Of a DNA stretch of 41,473 nucleotides, positions 26,064-34,834 are shown piece after piece. Each line of letters starts with the position of its first letter. The stretch's first letter is position 1. This DNA comes from Candidatus Electrothrix gigas (GTDB lineage: Bacteria; Desulfobacterota; Desulfobulbia; Desulfobulbales; Desulfobulbaceae). The notes under the pieces were generated by a model that had not been told where the DNA came from, ran no database searches, and was given only the letters and a program-made list of their open reading frames with translations. The stretch is taken from the NCBI GenBank assembly GCA_022766165.1, contig QYLO01000027.1:1-41473 (forward strand), given 5' to 3'. The position numbers and the translations under genes were made by a program.

Positions 26064-27470
26064 ATGTCCTTTACCCCTCTTGATAAGGTTCAAAATAACT
26101 ACGATGTTATTGTTATCGGCTCTGGTCTTGGCGGCTTAACCTCTGCCAAACGTCTTGCAAAATCTGGTCATTCTGTTCTTTTGCTGGAGCATCATAGCCA
26201 GCTTGGTGGCTTGGCTACTTGGTTTAAGCGAGGAGGACATATCTTTGATGTCTCCCTGCATGGCTTTCCGCACGGCATGGTCAAAACCTGCAAAAAATAC
26301 TGGTCCAAAGAGATTAAGGATTCCATTGTTCAGCTCAAAAATATTGTCTTTGACAATCCCCAGTTCTCGTTGACCACGACCTTTTCCAAGGATGATTTTA
26401 CCCGTATTCTGCATGAGGATTTCAAGGTTGAGCGAGCCACTGTGGATGATTTTTTCACAACGGTCCGGGCCATGAATTTTTATGATGACCAAGGCATGAC
26501 CACCCGGGAGCTGTTTGAAAAGTTCTTTCCAGGTCGTTCTGATGTCCATCGTCTGCTCATGGAACCCATCACCTATGCCAACGGCTCCACTCTGGATGAG
26601 CCAGCCATCACTTACGGCATTGTGTTTTCTAACTTCATGAGCAAGGGCGTATTTACCTTTGAGGGCGGTACGGATAAGCTTATTGGGATGATGGCAGATG
26701 ATCTGCAAAAAAATGGGGTGACTATCTGTACTGGAGCCAAGGTTGACCGGATCCTGATTGACAAGGGCAAAACCCGAGGCGTCCTTGTTGGGGATCGGGA
26801 AATTACTGCTAAGGCTGTGGTTTCCAATGCTGGTATCACCAACACCATTGATAATCTCGCTGGCCCAGAGGTTTTTAGTGATGAGTTTCTCTCCCGTTTT
26901 GACAAGGTGGTGGTGAATAACTCCTCCTGTCAGGTCTATTTCGGTATCCGTAAAGGTGAATCCTTTCCAGACGTGGGCGATCTGCTTTTCACCTCTACGG
27001 CTGAACATTTTTCCTCTGAAGAAATGCGCCGTATGGATACGCAAAGCCGCACCTTTTCGGTTTACTATCCCAAGACCCGCCCGGACAAGCCGGATTATAC
27101 CGTGGTTGCCTCCATGAATGGCAATTACGATGACTGGGCAGGGTTAGATGATGTAGCCTATAAAGCGGCTAAAGAGGCTATGGTAGAACGTTGTTTTGTT
27201 GATCTGGAGCGATATATCCCCGGCATTCGGGATAAGGTGGATACCATTTCCTCAGCCACACCCAAGACCTTTAACCGCTATACACTCCATACAAAAGGCA
27301 CCTCCTTTGGCACCAAGTTTGAGGGCTTGGATATCTCCCGTTCTCTTTTTAAAGAGGTGGGCGGCCTGTTTCATGTCGGCTCGGTGGGGATTATCATGAG
27401 CGGCTGGCTCGGTGCGATCAACTACGGCGTGATTGTGGCTAATGATGTGGATGCGTATGTGCGGGGTTGA
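26064..27470 (+). CDS. CrtI-like FAD oxidoreductase, second copy
   Basis: A 468-residue protein with FAD motif VIVIGSGLGGLTSAKRLAKSG, LLLEHHSQLGGLATWF and a C-terminal motif GGLFHVGSVGIIMSGWLGAI. It belongs to the phytoene desaturase and retinol saturase superfamily, like 14439-15827, but the two are clearly different proteins. The middle, including KRGGHIFDVSLHGFPHG, is typical of the non-carotenoid branch. No carotenoid or acyl carrier genes lie beside it. The substrate is unknown. Confidence 0.82.
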   Translation: MSFTPLDKVQNNYDVIVIGSGLGGLTSAKRLAKSGHSVLLLEHHSQLGGLATWFKRGGHIFDVSLHGFPHGMVKTCKKYWSKEIKDSIVQLKNIVFDNPQFSLTTTFSKDDFTRILHEDFKVERATVDDFFTTVRAMNFYDDQGMTTRELFEKFFPGRSDVHRLLMEPITYANGSTLDEPAITYGIVFSNFMSKGVFTFEGGTDKLIGMMADDLQKNGVTICTGAKVDRILIDKGKTRGVLVGDREITAKAVVSNAGITNTIDNLAGPEVFSDEFLSRFDKVVVNNSSCQVYFGIRKGESFPDVGDLLFTSTAEHFSSEEMRRMDTQSRTFSVYYPKTRPDKPDYTVVASMNGNYDDWAGLDDVAYKAAKEAMVERCFVDLERYIPGIRDKVDTISSATPKTFNRYTLHTKGTSFGTKFEGLDISRSLFKEVGGLFHVGSVGIIMSGWLGAINYGVIVANDVDAYVRG

Positions 27471-27607
27471 AAAGAAAATTTCATTAGTCTGCATCAAGGA
27501 TGCTGCCAATGCCTCAATGCCTGTTTGCTCGGAGGGCGAAGAATCTGTCGCCATGTTCTACCCGACAATCCGGGAAGTTTTCCTATTAAAATGAATCATT
27601 CGCCTTA

Positions 27608-27637
27608 TTGAACGGGCAGCGTCGGTATGATTATAAT
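27608..27637 (+). promoter_or_regulatory. Sigma-70-type promoter for the cbiM operon
   Basis: TTGAAC (27608-27613) and TATAAT (27632-27637) are 18 bases apart. They lie about 100 bases before the chosen cbiM start. A GTAT...ATAC imperfect repeat (27625-27647) overlaps the -10 box and might be a metal-regulator site, but only four bases each side match. Confidence 0.5.
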
Positions 27638-27736
27638 GGTAAAATACATGTAAAAGATTTTTTCAAAAGGAATCATTACGTTATCTCCATTAGAGTCTTA
27701 CTTTTTCATCAACTACTTCCTGTTGAGTATAAAAAT

Positions 27737-28342
27737 ATGCATATTTCTGAAGGTGTCCTGTCGACGCCGATATTGATTGGTGGAGGAGTCTTGACTGTCC
27801 TCGGCCTCTCTATTGGTCTGAAAAAAATTGATTATGATCGGGTTATGGAGGTGTCTATTTTGGCATCCACTTTTTTTGTGGCTTCCCTCATCCATGTTCC
27901 GCTGGGACCGGGCAGTGTTCATCTCATTCTTAATGGCCTGCTTGGCATGGTGCTAGGTTGGGCCAGTTTTCCAGCAATTTTTATAGCGCTTCTGCTCCAG
28001 GCCTTCTTTTTTCAATACGGCGGTCTTGTGGTTTTAGGGGTGAATACCTTTAATATGGCTGCTCCAGCGGTACTGTGTTTTTATCTGTTTGGCCCCTTGG
28101 TTAGCCCCTTGGTCAAAGATCCTCAAAGAAGAGCGTTGGCTGGCTTTGCCGGAGGATTTTTTTCTGTTTTCTTTTCTGGCATACTTATGTCCTCGGCTCT
28201 GGCCCTTTCCGACAGCGGTTTTTTCTCAATCGCTCAAATGGTTGTTGCAGCCCATCTGCCTGTGATGATCATTGAGGGCTTTATCACCATGTTTACAGTC
28301 TCTTTTCTGGCAAAGATAAAACCGGAAATACTCCAGTCATAA
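27737..28342 (+). CDS. cbiM: Cobalt/nickel ECF transporter, CbiM/NikM component
   Basis: A membrane protein of about 201 residues that binds Co2+ or Ni2+ and passes it through the ECF complex. The start was set at the ATG that gives MHISEG, because in this family the free N-terminal Met-His forms the metal site; upstream starts would destroy it and overlap the promoter. Other family marks are HVPLGPGSVHLILNGLLG and GGLVVLGVNTFNMAAPA. Several hydrophobic helices span the protein. No CbiN is seen. The sequence does not decide between cobalt and nickel. Confidence 0.9.
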   Translation: MHISEGVLSTPILIGGGVLTVLGLSIGLKKIDYDRVMEVSILASTFFVASLIHVPLGPGSVHLILNGLLGMVLGWASFPAIFIALLLQAFFFQYGGLVVLGVNTFNMAAPAVLCFYLFGPLVSPLVKDPQRRALAGFAGGFFSVFFSGILMSSALALSDSGFFSIAQMVVAAHLPVMIIEGFITMFTVSFLAKIKPEILQS

Positions 28343-28358
28343 GTAGATACGGATAGAA

Positions 28359-29111
28359 ATGACCTTTGAAAAATTCTCTCAGGGAGAATCCCTGCTCCAT
28401 CGGACAGACACGAGGGTCAAACTGGTCTCTGCCATCTCCCTCACCTTGGTGATCGCACTTTGTCAAAGTTTTTATACCAGCTTGGCTGGTCTTACTGTAG
28501 GGTTGCTGTTATTGACCTTTTCAAGGCTGAACCTGCGGTTTGTCTTTTGGCGGCTGATGCTGGTGAACAGCTTTATCGCCTTTCTCTGGATAACCCTGCC
28601 CTTGACCTATCCAGGCGATGCCCTGTGTGTAGTTGGGCCAGTCACCCTAAGCAAACAGGGCGTTGCGTTGGCAGCCTTGATCAGCATCAAGGCCAATGCC
28701 ATTATTTTATTTTTTATCACCCTGCTGGCAACATCCACTGTGGTGGATCTCGGACACGGTTTAGAGAGTTTACGTCTGCCAAAAAAGCTCTGCCTGATCT
28801 TGCTCTTTTCCTATCGCTATATTTTTGTCGTTCATCAAGAATATCATCGCCTGCTTCGAGCCGCAAAACTGCGATGCTTTAAGCCACGAACCAATCTGCA
28901 TACCTATCGAACCTATGCCTATCTCTTTGGCATGACCCTTGTCAAAAGTTGGAATCGAGCAGAACGGGTGGGACAGGCCATGATGCTTCGCGGTTTTCAT
29001 GGTCGATTTTATAGTCTAGAGGAAAAGACGGTCACCAAAGTTGATGTAATCTTTCTCATCATCATGATAAGTGCGGCAATTGGGTTCGCATATATTGAAC
29101 TCATGAAATAA
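28359..29111 (+). CDS. cbiQ: Energy-coupling factor transmembrane protein CbiQ
   Basis: A 250-residue membrane scaffold (T component) of the same transporter. After two hydrophobic hairpins, the cytoplasmic coupling helices that hold the ATPase are seen as RAAKLRCF and RAERVGQAMMLRGF, the latter being the A-R-G signature region. It begins 16 bases after the cbiM stop. Confidence 0.92.
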   Translation: MTFEKFSQGESLLHRTDTRVKLVSAISLTLVIALCQSFYTSLAGLTVGLLLLTFSRLNLRFVFWRLMLVNSFIAFLWITLPLTYPGDALCVVGPVTLSKQGVALAALISIKANAIILFFITLLATSTVVDLGHGLESLRLPKKLCLILLFSYRYIFVVHQEYHRLLRAAKLRCFKPRTNLHTYRTYAYLFGMTLVKSWNRAERVGQAMMLRGFHGRFYSLEEKTVTKVDVIFLIIMISAAIGFAYIELMK

Positions 29112-29137
29112 AAAAATACAAAAGACTAGGAAATTGT

Positions 29138-29911
29138 ATGCCCCCTCTTGGTAGCTTAGTTGCATTACACAACGTCACATTTTGTTACCCTGGAAGAAAA
29201 CACCCCATCTTAGACAAAGTAGATTTTACCCTGCATGAGAAACAGCGTGTAGGCTTAATCGGGCCAAATGGTTGCGGCAAAACCTCTCTCTTTCATATCA
29301 TCATGGGATTGCTCCGTCCACAGACAGGCACTGTTTTTTTTAAAGATACGCAGCTCAACAGGAAAAAAGATTTTAAAATATTGCATGAAAAGGTTGGCCT
29401 GCTCTTTCAAGATGCCGATGATCAGCTTTTTTCACCCACTGTACTGGAAGACGTGGCCTTTGGTCCGCTCAACCTCGGCGCCAGCCCAGCAGAAGCCCGG
29501 GAAAGAGCCTGCCAGACGCTTCAAGAACTCGGGTTATCAAAGCTAGAACAACGGATCACCCACCAACTCTCTGGGGGCGAAAAAAAAATGGTCTCCTTGG
29601 CCACTGTTATGGTCATGCAGCCTGACGCCTTACTGTTGGACGAACCCAGCAACAACTTAGACATGGGAACCAGAGCCAGACTCATTGAGATTCTTAACGA
29701 GCTTGATCTTGCCATATTGATTATATCCCATGACTGGAGCCTGTTAGCCGATACCTGTGAGGATATCTATGCCATAGATAAAGGCAAGGTAACGCAAAGT
29801 GATAAAGCCTATCTCCATGACCATCGCCATGCCCATCCCTACGGAGAACAGCCGCATCGACACAGAAACAGGATAAAACTCACATCAGATCAAAAAAAAG
29901 AAGAGAGGTAA
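29138..29911 (+). CDS. cbiO: Cobalt/nickel ECF transporter ATPase
   Basis: A 257-residue ABC ATPase that drives the transporter. Walker A GPNGCGKT is at 42-49, the signature LSGGEKK at 144-150, and Walker B LLLDEPSNNLD follows, with ISHD for the switch histidine. The last 30 residues are rich in histidine (LHDHRHAHPYGEQPHRHRNR), a likely metal-binding tail that may buffer nickel or cobalt. It starts 26 bases after cbiQ and ends six bases before the first nicotianamine-synthase-like gene. Confidence 0.93.
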   Translation: MPPLGSLVALHNVTFCYPGRKHPILDKVDFTLHEKQRVGLIGPNGCGKTSLFHIIMGLLRPQTGTVFFKDTQLNRKKDFKILHEKVGLLFQDADDQLFSPTVLEDVAFGPLNLGASPAEARERACQTLQELGLSKLEQRITHQLSGGEKKMVSLATVMVMQPDALLLDEPSNNLDMGTRARLIEILNELDLAILIISHDWSLLADTCEDIYAIDKGKVTQSDKAYLHDHRHAHPYGEQPHRHRNRIKLTSDQKKEER

Positions 29912-29917
29912 TATGTT

Positions 29918-30802
29918 ATGCATCTCTTCCCCTTTCAACATGATCACCAACTCACAGAATACGAATTTATTAACTGCTGTAAAGACTGTGAACGCAGTTA
30001 CAAGATCGTAAGAGAACAGCTTGACAACTTTTATCACCAGATCAGGGACTACACACAGGACGATCTGCGCAGGCTGACCCAGAGCGAAATCTACCAACTC
30101 TATCTTGTGCTGGACGATATCGCTCACTTTGAATGCGGTACCCATCTGGCAGATCAAATTATAGGCAGTCCTCATATACAGAAGAATTTACCGAAAATAC
30201 GTCAATATTACAATACGTTCTTTGACGTACATGAATCCTATCTGGTCAAAGAGATCCTGACCGCCGATGACCCGTGGCAACCGCTCTTATTTTTTGGCCT
30301 CTATCCCCGGTATGAGGCATTAATCCGTACTCAGATGAATGCTCTGGACCTGCCTCTTCCTCAACAACTAGCCTTTATCGGTTGCGGCCCACTGCCTCTT
30401 TCGCTGATTCTCATGCACCGACTGTACGGGGTCAAGTCAATCGGAGTGGACATGAATCCACAGGCTGTTGCCTTGGCCAGACAATGCGTTGAGCAGTTAA
30501 ACATGAGCGAGGCCATCACGATTATCCAAGGCAACCAAGAATCACTGCTTGATATGGACTGGGATCTTGTGGTGATTGCAGCCTTGGCCGAACCCAAGGA
30601 AAAGATATTTGCTGGTCTGCGTCAAATTATGGCTGTTCATGAAAAAAAACCTGTAATATGCAGAACCTACTCTGGTTTACTAACGTTGCTTCATCCACCG
30701 CTTAAAGTTAATGATTATAAGGGGTTTAAGATACAACATGAAATCAGACCCGGAGCCAACAGGGTCAACAACACGCTCTTGCAACTGGAGATGGTAGAAT
30801 GA
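29918..30802 (+). CDS. Nicotianamine-synthase-like protein, copy A
   Basis: A 294-residue protein with the nicotianamine synthase fold. The Rossmann part has FIGCGPLPLSLILM at 153-166, then GVDMNPQAVALARQCVE and VVIAALAEPKEKIF, which match the plant enzyme's FVGSGPLPLTSIV, FDID and FLAALVGM segments. Such enzymes join aminobutyrate units of S-adenosylmethionine to make nicotianamine-type metal chelators. By eye, the residue in the place of the catalytic glutamate is Q139, so this copy may be altered in activity or specificity. The N-terminus has HDH and two early cysteines. It is coupled to cbiO upstream and overlaps copy B by four bases. Confidence 0.78.
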   Translation: MHLFPFQHDHQLTEYEFINCCKDCERSYKIVREQLDNFYHQIRDYTQDDLRRLTQSEIYQLYLVLDDIAHFECGTHLADQIIGSPHIQKNLPKIRQYYNTFFDVHESYLVKEILTADDPWQPLLFFGLYPRYEALIRTQMNALDLPLPQQLAFIGCGPLPLSLILMHRLYGVKSIGVDMNPQAVALARQCVEQLNMSEAITIIQGNQESLLDMDWDLVVIAALAEPKEKIFAGLRQIMAVHEKKPVICRTYSGLLTLLHPPLKVNDYKGFKIQHEIRPGANRVNNTLLQLEMVE

Positions 30803-31620
30803 GTGAGAATATTATCGGCATTCGAGAAACTCTTCTTTATATATATGATCAGATCAAAGGAATGAGCGATGAGCAGATCCTTACAGGAAAAACAGACGTT
30901 CTCAAGCCATGCTTTAACGAACTGGATCGCTTGGCTGCTCGGCACGTCACCCAAGAAATAGTTAAGGAAATTTCAGAATCTGCTGAGTTTGCTCCTGCGT
31001 TGTCCGTTATCAGTCGCCTACGGAATCTTTACAATCTTCGCCTGGAAATCGAACAGGCCCATGCTCTGCTGGACTCTGCTGATCCTTGGGCGAGGATAAA
31101 GGATTTTACCTTTTATGCCAACTATATCCAACTGGCAGCTATGGAACAGAAAGGAGCAAAACTCAAACCTCAAGATCGAATCATCTTTCTCGGTAGCGGA
31201 CCCTTGCCTCTGTCTCTGATCATTCTCTGCTCACTCTACGATTTGCAAGGGGTGGGCATTGAACAGGAGGCTTCCTCTGTTGCACTCTCTCGTCAGGTTG
31301 TGCAGCATCTTGGCCTAGAACAGCAAATTCAGATCATCTGCGGTGATCATTTTTTACTGCCGCTTGAGGAGGAGACCCAGCTCCTGATGGTAGCAGCTAT
31401 GGCTCGACCCAAGCGAGAAATATTTGCGCATCTTGCTCAGGTTCTGCCAGAGGGGGATTTGATTTCTTTTCGACTGTATGAAAAGGGTCTGCGCAAGATA
31501 CTGGATCAAGAAGAGGATGTTGTTTTGCCAGAGGGATTTACTGCTCACTGTCGAATCTGTCCGCATCCTCCGGTGAACAATACCGTTATTATGATAAAAA
31601 AGTCGTTTTCCGATCCTTGA
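30799..31620 (+). CDS. Nicotianamine-synthase-like protein, copy B
   Basis: A 273-residue paralogue of copy A, only weakly similar outside the core. It has FLGSGPLPLSLIIL at 130-143, GVGIEQEASSVALSRQVVQHLG and LMVAAMARPKREIF. E116 lies 16 residues before the first glycine of GSGP and aligns with the LE of plant nicotianamine synthases, so this copy keeps the expected catalytic acid. The ATG overlaps the end of copy A (ATGA), which implies paired expression. The two may form a heteromer or act one after the other on a metallophore. No opine dehydrogenase, as found beside staphylopine synthase, is present. Confidence 0.78.
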   Translation: MSENIIGIRETLLYIYDQIKGMSDEQILTGKTDVLKPCFNELDRLAARHVTQEIVKEISESAEFAPALSVISRLRNLYNLRLEIEQAHALLDSADPWARIKDFTFYANYIQLAAMEQKGAKLKPQDRIIFLGSGPLPLSLIILCSLYDLQGVGIEQEASSVALSRQVVQHLGLEQQIQIICGDHFLLPLEEETQLLMVAAMARPKREIFAHLAQVLPEGDLISFRLYEKGLRKILDQEEDVVLPEGFTAHCRICPHPPVNNTVIMIKKSFSDP

Positions 31621-31677
31621 TAACTCAAAAAAATACTACTTTTCAACGCCCTTTATTTCTTGAAAACAGGAGAAAAT

Positions 31678-33669
31678 ATGCACCTTCAAGTTCAGCAGAA
31701 AGAAAAGCTTGCCACTATAGCACTTAGGCTTAGAGATTTTTTTAAACAGAAAAAAAGTCCTGTCTGGATTGGAGGATTATTTTTTTTGGCACTCATGTAT
31801 CTCATGATTGGTTTCGTTTCTATTGAAAATGGGCATGTTGGGATTATTTTTGCTAAATTTGGTAGTAAACCGACCGTGGACGAAAGGTTTATTGTTGAAG
31901 AAGGCGAAAAGGGCTATCAGCGGGAAGTATTGATGCCTGGAATGCGGTTTTATTGGTTTTTAGAACCGTTGTGGAAATACACGATCACTGAAGAGCCTTT
32001 TGTCAAGATTCCGACTGGCATGATCGGTGTGGTCAATGCCAAGGACGGTTATCCTATGCTGCCCGGTCAGATTCTCGCTGATTCTGATAGTTATGAAGAA
32101 GTTGTGGAGAACGGAAAAAAGGTTAAGAAGTTTAAAATGGGCCAAAAGGGACCCCGTTTAGATATCCTGAAACCTGGAGATCATCCAGTTAATCCAGCTT
32201 ATTTAGAGGTTAAGCAATATCCTGCGGTGAATATCCCGGAAGGAAGTCTGGGAGTGTTGACGAGGTTATACGGCGACGAACCGCCGCAGGGCACCATTCT
32301 TGTCTCTAAGGAGAGTATGTTTCGCGGTATTATTAGAGAAAACTTGCAGCCAGGCACCTACTATATCAACCCCAAGGCCTACAAGTATGAAATTGTTGAA
32401 GCCGCAAAGATAGAGAAGGGGCAGGTCGGTATCATAACAAAAAGAGTAGGCCGGATTCCGCCAGAAGGAACAATTTTAGTTGATGCTGAAGATGATTTTC
32501 AGGGTATCCAGAGACAGGTGCTACAGCCTGGCATGTATTATCTCAATCCCTACGAGAAATCCTTGAGAATAGAAGAGGCAGTTTCGGTTCCTGACGGACA
32601 TGTGGGGGTACAGATCGCTAAAACAGGAGTAGCAAAACCAGTTGATCAATTACTTGCCAAAAAAGGCGAACGCGGCATTCAAGAAAATACGCTACCTCCG
32701 GGCCTGTATTATCTGAACCCCTATGCAACCGAGGTGGTCAATATAGATATCCGCCAGCAACGCTATGAAATGACCTATCTTGAAGGGCAGGGCGACACCC
32801 AGCAAAATGATGCCATTGTATTTTATTCTGATGACGGTTTTGAGATCGCTATTGATGTGACCGTGCTTTTTCAGATCCTTCCCCATGACGCTCCGTATGT
32901 GGTTGCCACTATTGGACGGAATATTCAAGATATCAAGGAAAAAATCATCCGTCCTCAGGCACGTTCCTATGCCCGTATTCTTGGTTCCAGGTACAAGGGT
33001 GAGGATTTTGTTCATGGCGCCACCAGGGAGACCTTTCAGAATGATATCCATAAAGAACTGAAGACAAAAAGTCTGGAGAGCAGGGTTCAGATGAATCAGG
33101 CCTTGGTGCGGCATTTTGAGGTTCCCGCACTTCTTCGGCAGCCTATTACTGACAAGGTGATTGCTCTTAAAATGCAGGAGAAATTTGAACAGGAGCAAAA
33201 GACGCAGAAAGCAAATGCTGACCTCGCTCGTGAAAAAGAAAAGGTGAATTTTGAATCAGCAAAAGTAGTGGCTGAGACCAAAAAGATTAAAGCCATTATC
33301 AGTGCAGAAGAAGCAAGAGAAGTTGAAGAGATTAACGTGGCCAAGAAAGAGTTCATTGCTCAAGGTGAAGCGAAAAAGATTCAAATTGGAGCTGATGCGG
33401 CCTTATATGAAAAAGAAAAAGAAGCGACCGGTATCTTGGCCGTAGGAAAGGCGCAAGCAGAGGCCAAGAAACTTATACTTGCTGCGTATAACGGTGAGGG
33501 CGGGCATCGTTTTGCTGAAGTGGAAAAGGCCAAAGCGTTGGGCAGCGGCATTGAAAAGATCTACTATATTCCTGCTGATATGAGCATTAACGCTATAGCT
33601 AAAGATTTTGAAAACGCCATTACTGTCGGGCTGCCGGACAATACAAAAAAGAGCAAGGTGACGGACTGA
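31678..33669 (+). CDS. Membrane SPFH protein with 59-residue repeats
   Basis: A 663-residue protein. A single membrane helix (about 29-47) follows a basic N-terminus. Then come beta repeats starting near 48, 111, 186, 245 and 304, each with xPxGxxGV...G and PGxYYLNP; the last three are exactly 59 residues apart. An SPFH/band-7 domain spans about 350-480 (FEIAIDVTVLFQI), followed by a long coiled coil rich in K, E and A (about 490-620) and a C-terminal region ending in KKSKVTD. The order of repeats, SPFH and helix recalls the major vault protein. The ATG has an AGGAG site; a TTG at 31660 is less likely. The TPR gene begins nine bases on. Confidence 0.85.
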   Translation: MHLQVQQKEKLATIALRLRDFFKQKKSPVWIGGLFFLALMYLMIGFVSIENGHVGIIFAKFGSKPTVDERFIVEEGEKGYQREVLMPGMRFYWFLEPLWKYTITEEPFVKIPTGMIGVVNAKDGYPMLPGQILADSDSYEEVVENGKKVKKFKMGQKGPRLDILKPGDHPVNPAYLEVKQYPAVNIPEGSLGVLTRLYGDEPPQGTILVSKESMFRGIIRENLQPGTYYINPKAYKYEIVEAAKIEKGQVGIITKRVGRIPPEGTILVDAEDDFQGIQRQVLQPGMYYLNPYEKSLRIEEAVSVPDGHVGVQIAKTGVAKPVDQLLAKKGERGIQENTLPPGLYYLNPYATEVVNIDIRQQRYEMTYLEGQGDTQQNDAIVFYSDDGFEIAIDVTVLFQILPHDAPYVVATIGRNIQDIKEKIIRPQARSYARILGSRYKGEDFVHGATRETFQNDIHKELKTKSLESRVQMNQALVRHFEVPALLRQPITDKVIALKMQEKFEQEQKTQKANADLAREKEKVNFESAKVVAETKKIKAIISAEEAREVEEINVAKKEFIAQGEAKKIQIGADAALYEKEKEATGILAVGKAQAEAKKLILAAYNGEGGHRFAEVEKAKALGSGIEKIYYIPADMSINAIAKDFENAITVGLPDNTKKSKVTD

Positions 33670-33678
33670 TACAGGAAC

Positions 33679-34686
33679 ATGACCAATCGATTTGATAACA
33701 CGAGTGAGGGTGATCAGAACGTTGGTCAGGGTGAGGGGGCTATCGGGAAGCAGGAGAACGCCACCCAAGAGATGTGCGGAGACGGTAATATCTTCTCCGG
33801 TGCTGGCAATGTAACTGTGAACGGTGTTCCCCCGGAGCTGCTTGCCAAGTATGCTGAAGAGCTAGGTCAGACCAAAGAACTCATCAATACCTTCCTCGGT
33901 ACGCTACTGAAAGAAAAAGTGCCTCCTGAGCAGTGGGCTGCCAAGCTGCGGGAGATAGCCGCCACGCAGGAAGTACGAAGAGATAACAATATCATCTCCG
34001 ACACCGGCAATGTGACGGGAAACCAAAGTCTGCTACCATTGAAACCTCGTATCGTGGTGCTGATAGCAGTGCTTGTGGTGCTAATAATAGTGCTGCTTGC
34101 CGTAGGTTGGTACTCGCTTGGTCCAGTATCGCCACTACGCAATCGGATGGGAGAAGGTATTACTCTGAATAATCTTGGCACAACGGCATACAACAAAGGC
34201 GACTACGTTACCGCCCTGAAGTACCTGGAGCAGAGCCGCATCATTCGCCGGGAGATCGGGGACAGGGCCGGAGAAGGTATTAGCCTGGATAATCTTGGCA
34301 CAACGGCATACGCCAAAGGCGAGTATGACAAGGCCCAAAAATATTTGGAGCAGAGCTTGGATATTTACCGGGAAATCGGTAACCGGACTAAGGAAGGCAC
34401 TACCCTGAACTATCTCGTCAAAACGGCATACGCCAAGAACGAGGATGCGACAGCCCTGAAGTATCTGGAGCAGCTCCTCACCCTGTACCAAGAGATCGGC
34501 GACCGGGTTGTTGAAGCGGTTACTAACTGGAATATTGGCTTGATTTATATAAAGCAGGACGACCTTACCAAGGCAGAGCAGTACATTAGTCAGGCCGTGC
34601 AGATTGAAGAGATCATTGGACATCCTGATCTAGAGCGTGACCGTAAGGCATTGGAAGAGGTGCGGGCGGCGTTGCAGGGGAGATAG
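33679..34686 (+). CDS. Single-pass membrane TPR protein
   Basis: A 335-residue protein. The N-terminal part has two GDGNIFSGAGNVTVNG / DNNIISDTGNVTGNQ segments around a helical stretch (PPELLAKYAEELG to VPPEQWAAKLREIA). A membrane helix lies at about 124-143. After it come three to four TPR units of 40 residues, such as LNNLGTTAYNKGDYVTALKYLEQS. A CAGGA site lies before the ATG, and the gap to the SPFH gene is nine bases, so the proteins probably work together. The 3' end has a broken paralogue at 126-265. Confidence 0.82.
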   Translation: MTNRFDNTSEGDQNVGQGEGAIGKQENATQEMCGDGNIFSGAGNVTVNGVPPELLAKYAEELGQTKELINTFLGTLLKEKVPPEQWAAKLREIAATQEVRRDNNIISDTGNVTGNQSLLPLKPRIVVLIAVLVVLIIVLLAVGWYSLGPVSPLRNRMGEGITLNNLGTTAYNKGDYVTALKYLEQSRIIRREIGDRAGEGISLDNLGTTAYAKGEYDKAQKYLEQSLDIYREIGNRTKEGTTLNYLVKTAYAKNEDATALKYLEQLLTLYQEIGDRVVEAVTNWNIGLIYIKQDDLTKAEQYISQAVQIEEIIGHPDLERDRKALEEVRAALQGR

Positions 34687-34834
34687 GGGTAACCCATTAA
34701 TAAAACACAGCGCACCGAGTACAATCAGTACAGGCAACAGAAGAGGAACCCGGTCGGAGGCATTGGGATAATTTGTTTCCTGGTACTATAAAGTCGGGTT
34801 ATGATCATAATAACTTTACCTCCTTGAGGGAACT

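Noticed and set aside
26136..27044. 302-codon minus-strand open frame inside the second CrtI-like gene
   Set aside because: It is a shadow of the FAD oxidoreductase, whose own motifs are complete at both ends.
27471..27736. Cobalamin or nickel/cobalt riboswitch upstream of cbiM
   Set aside because: None of the conserved B12-box or NiCo core sequences was found, and the GTAT...ATAC repeat is too short to call a NikR site.
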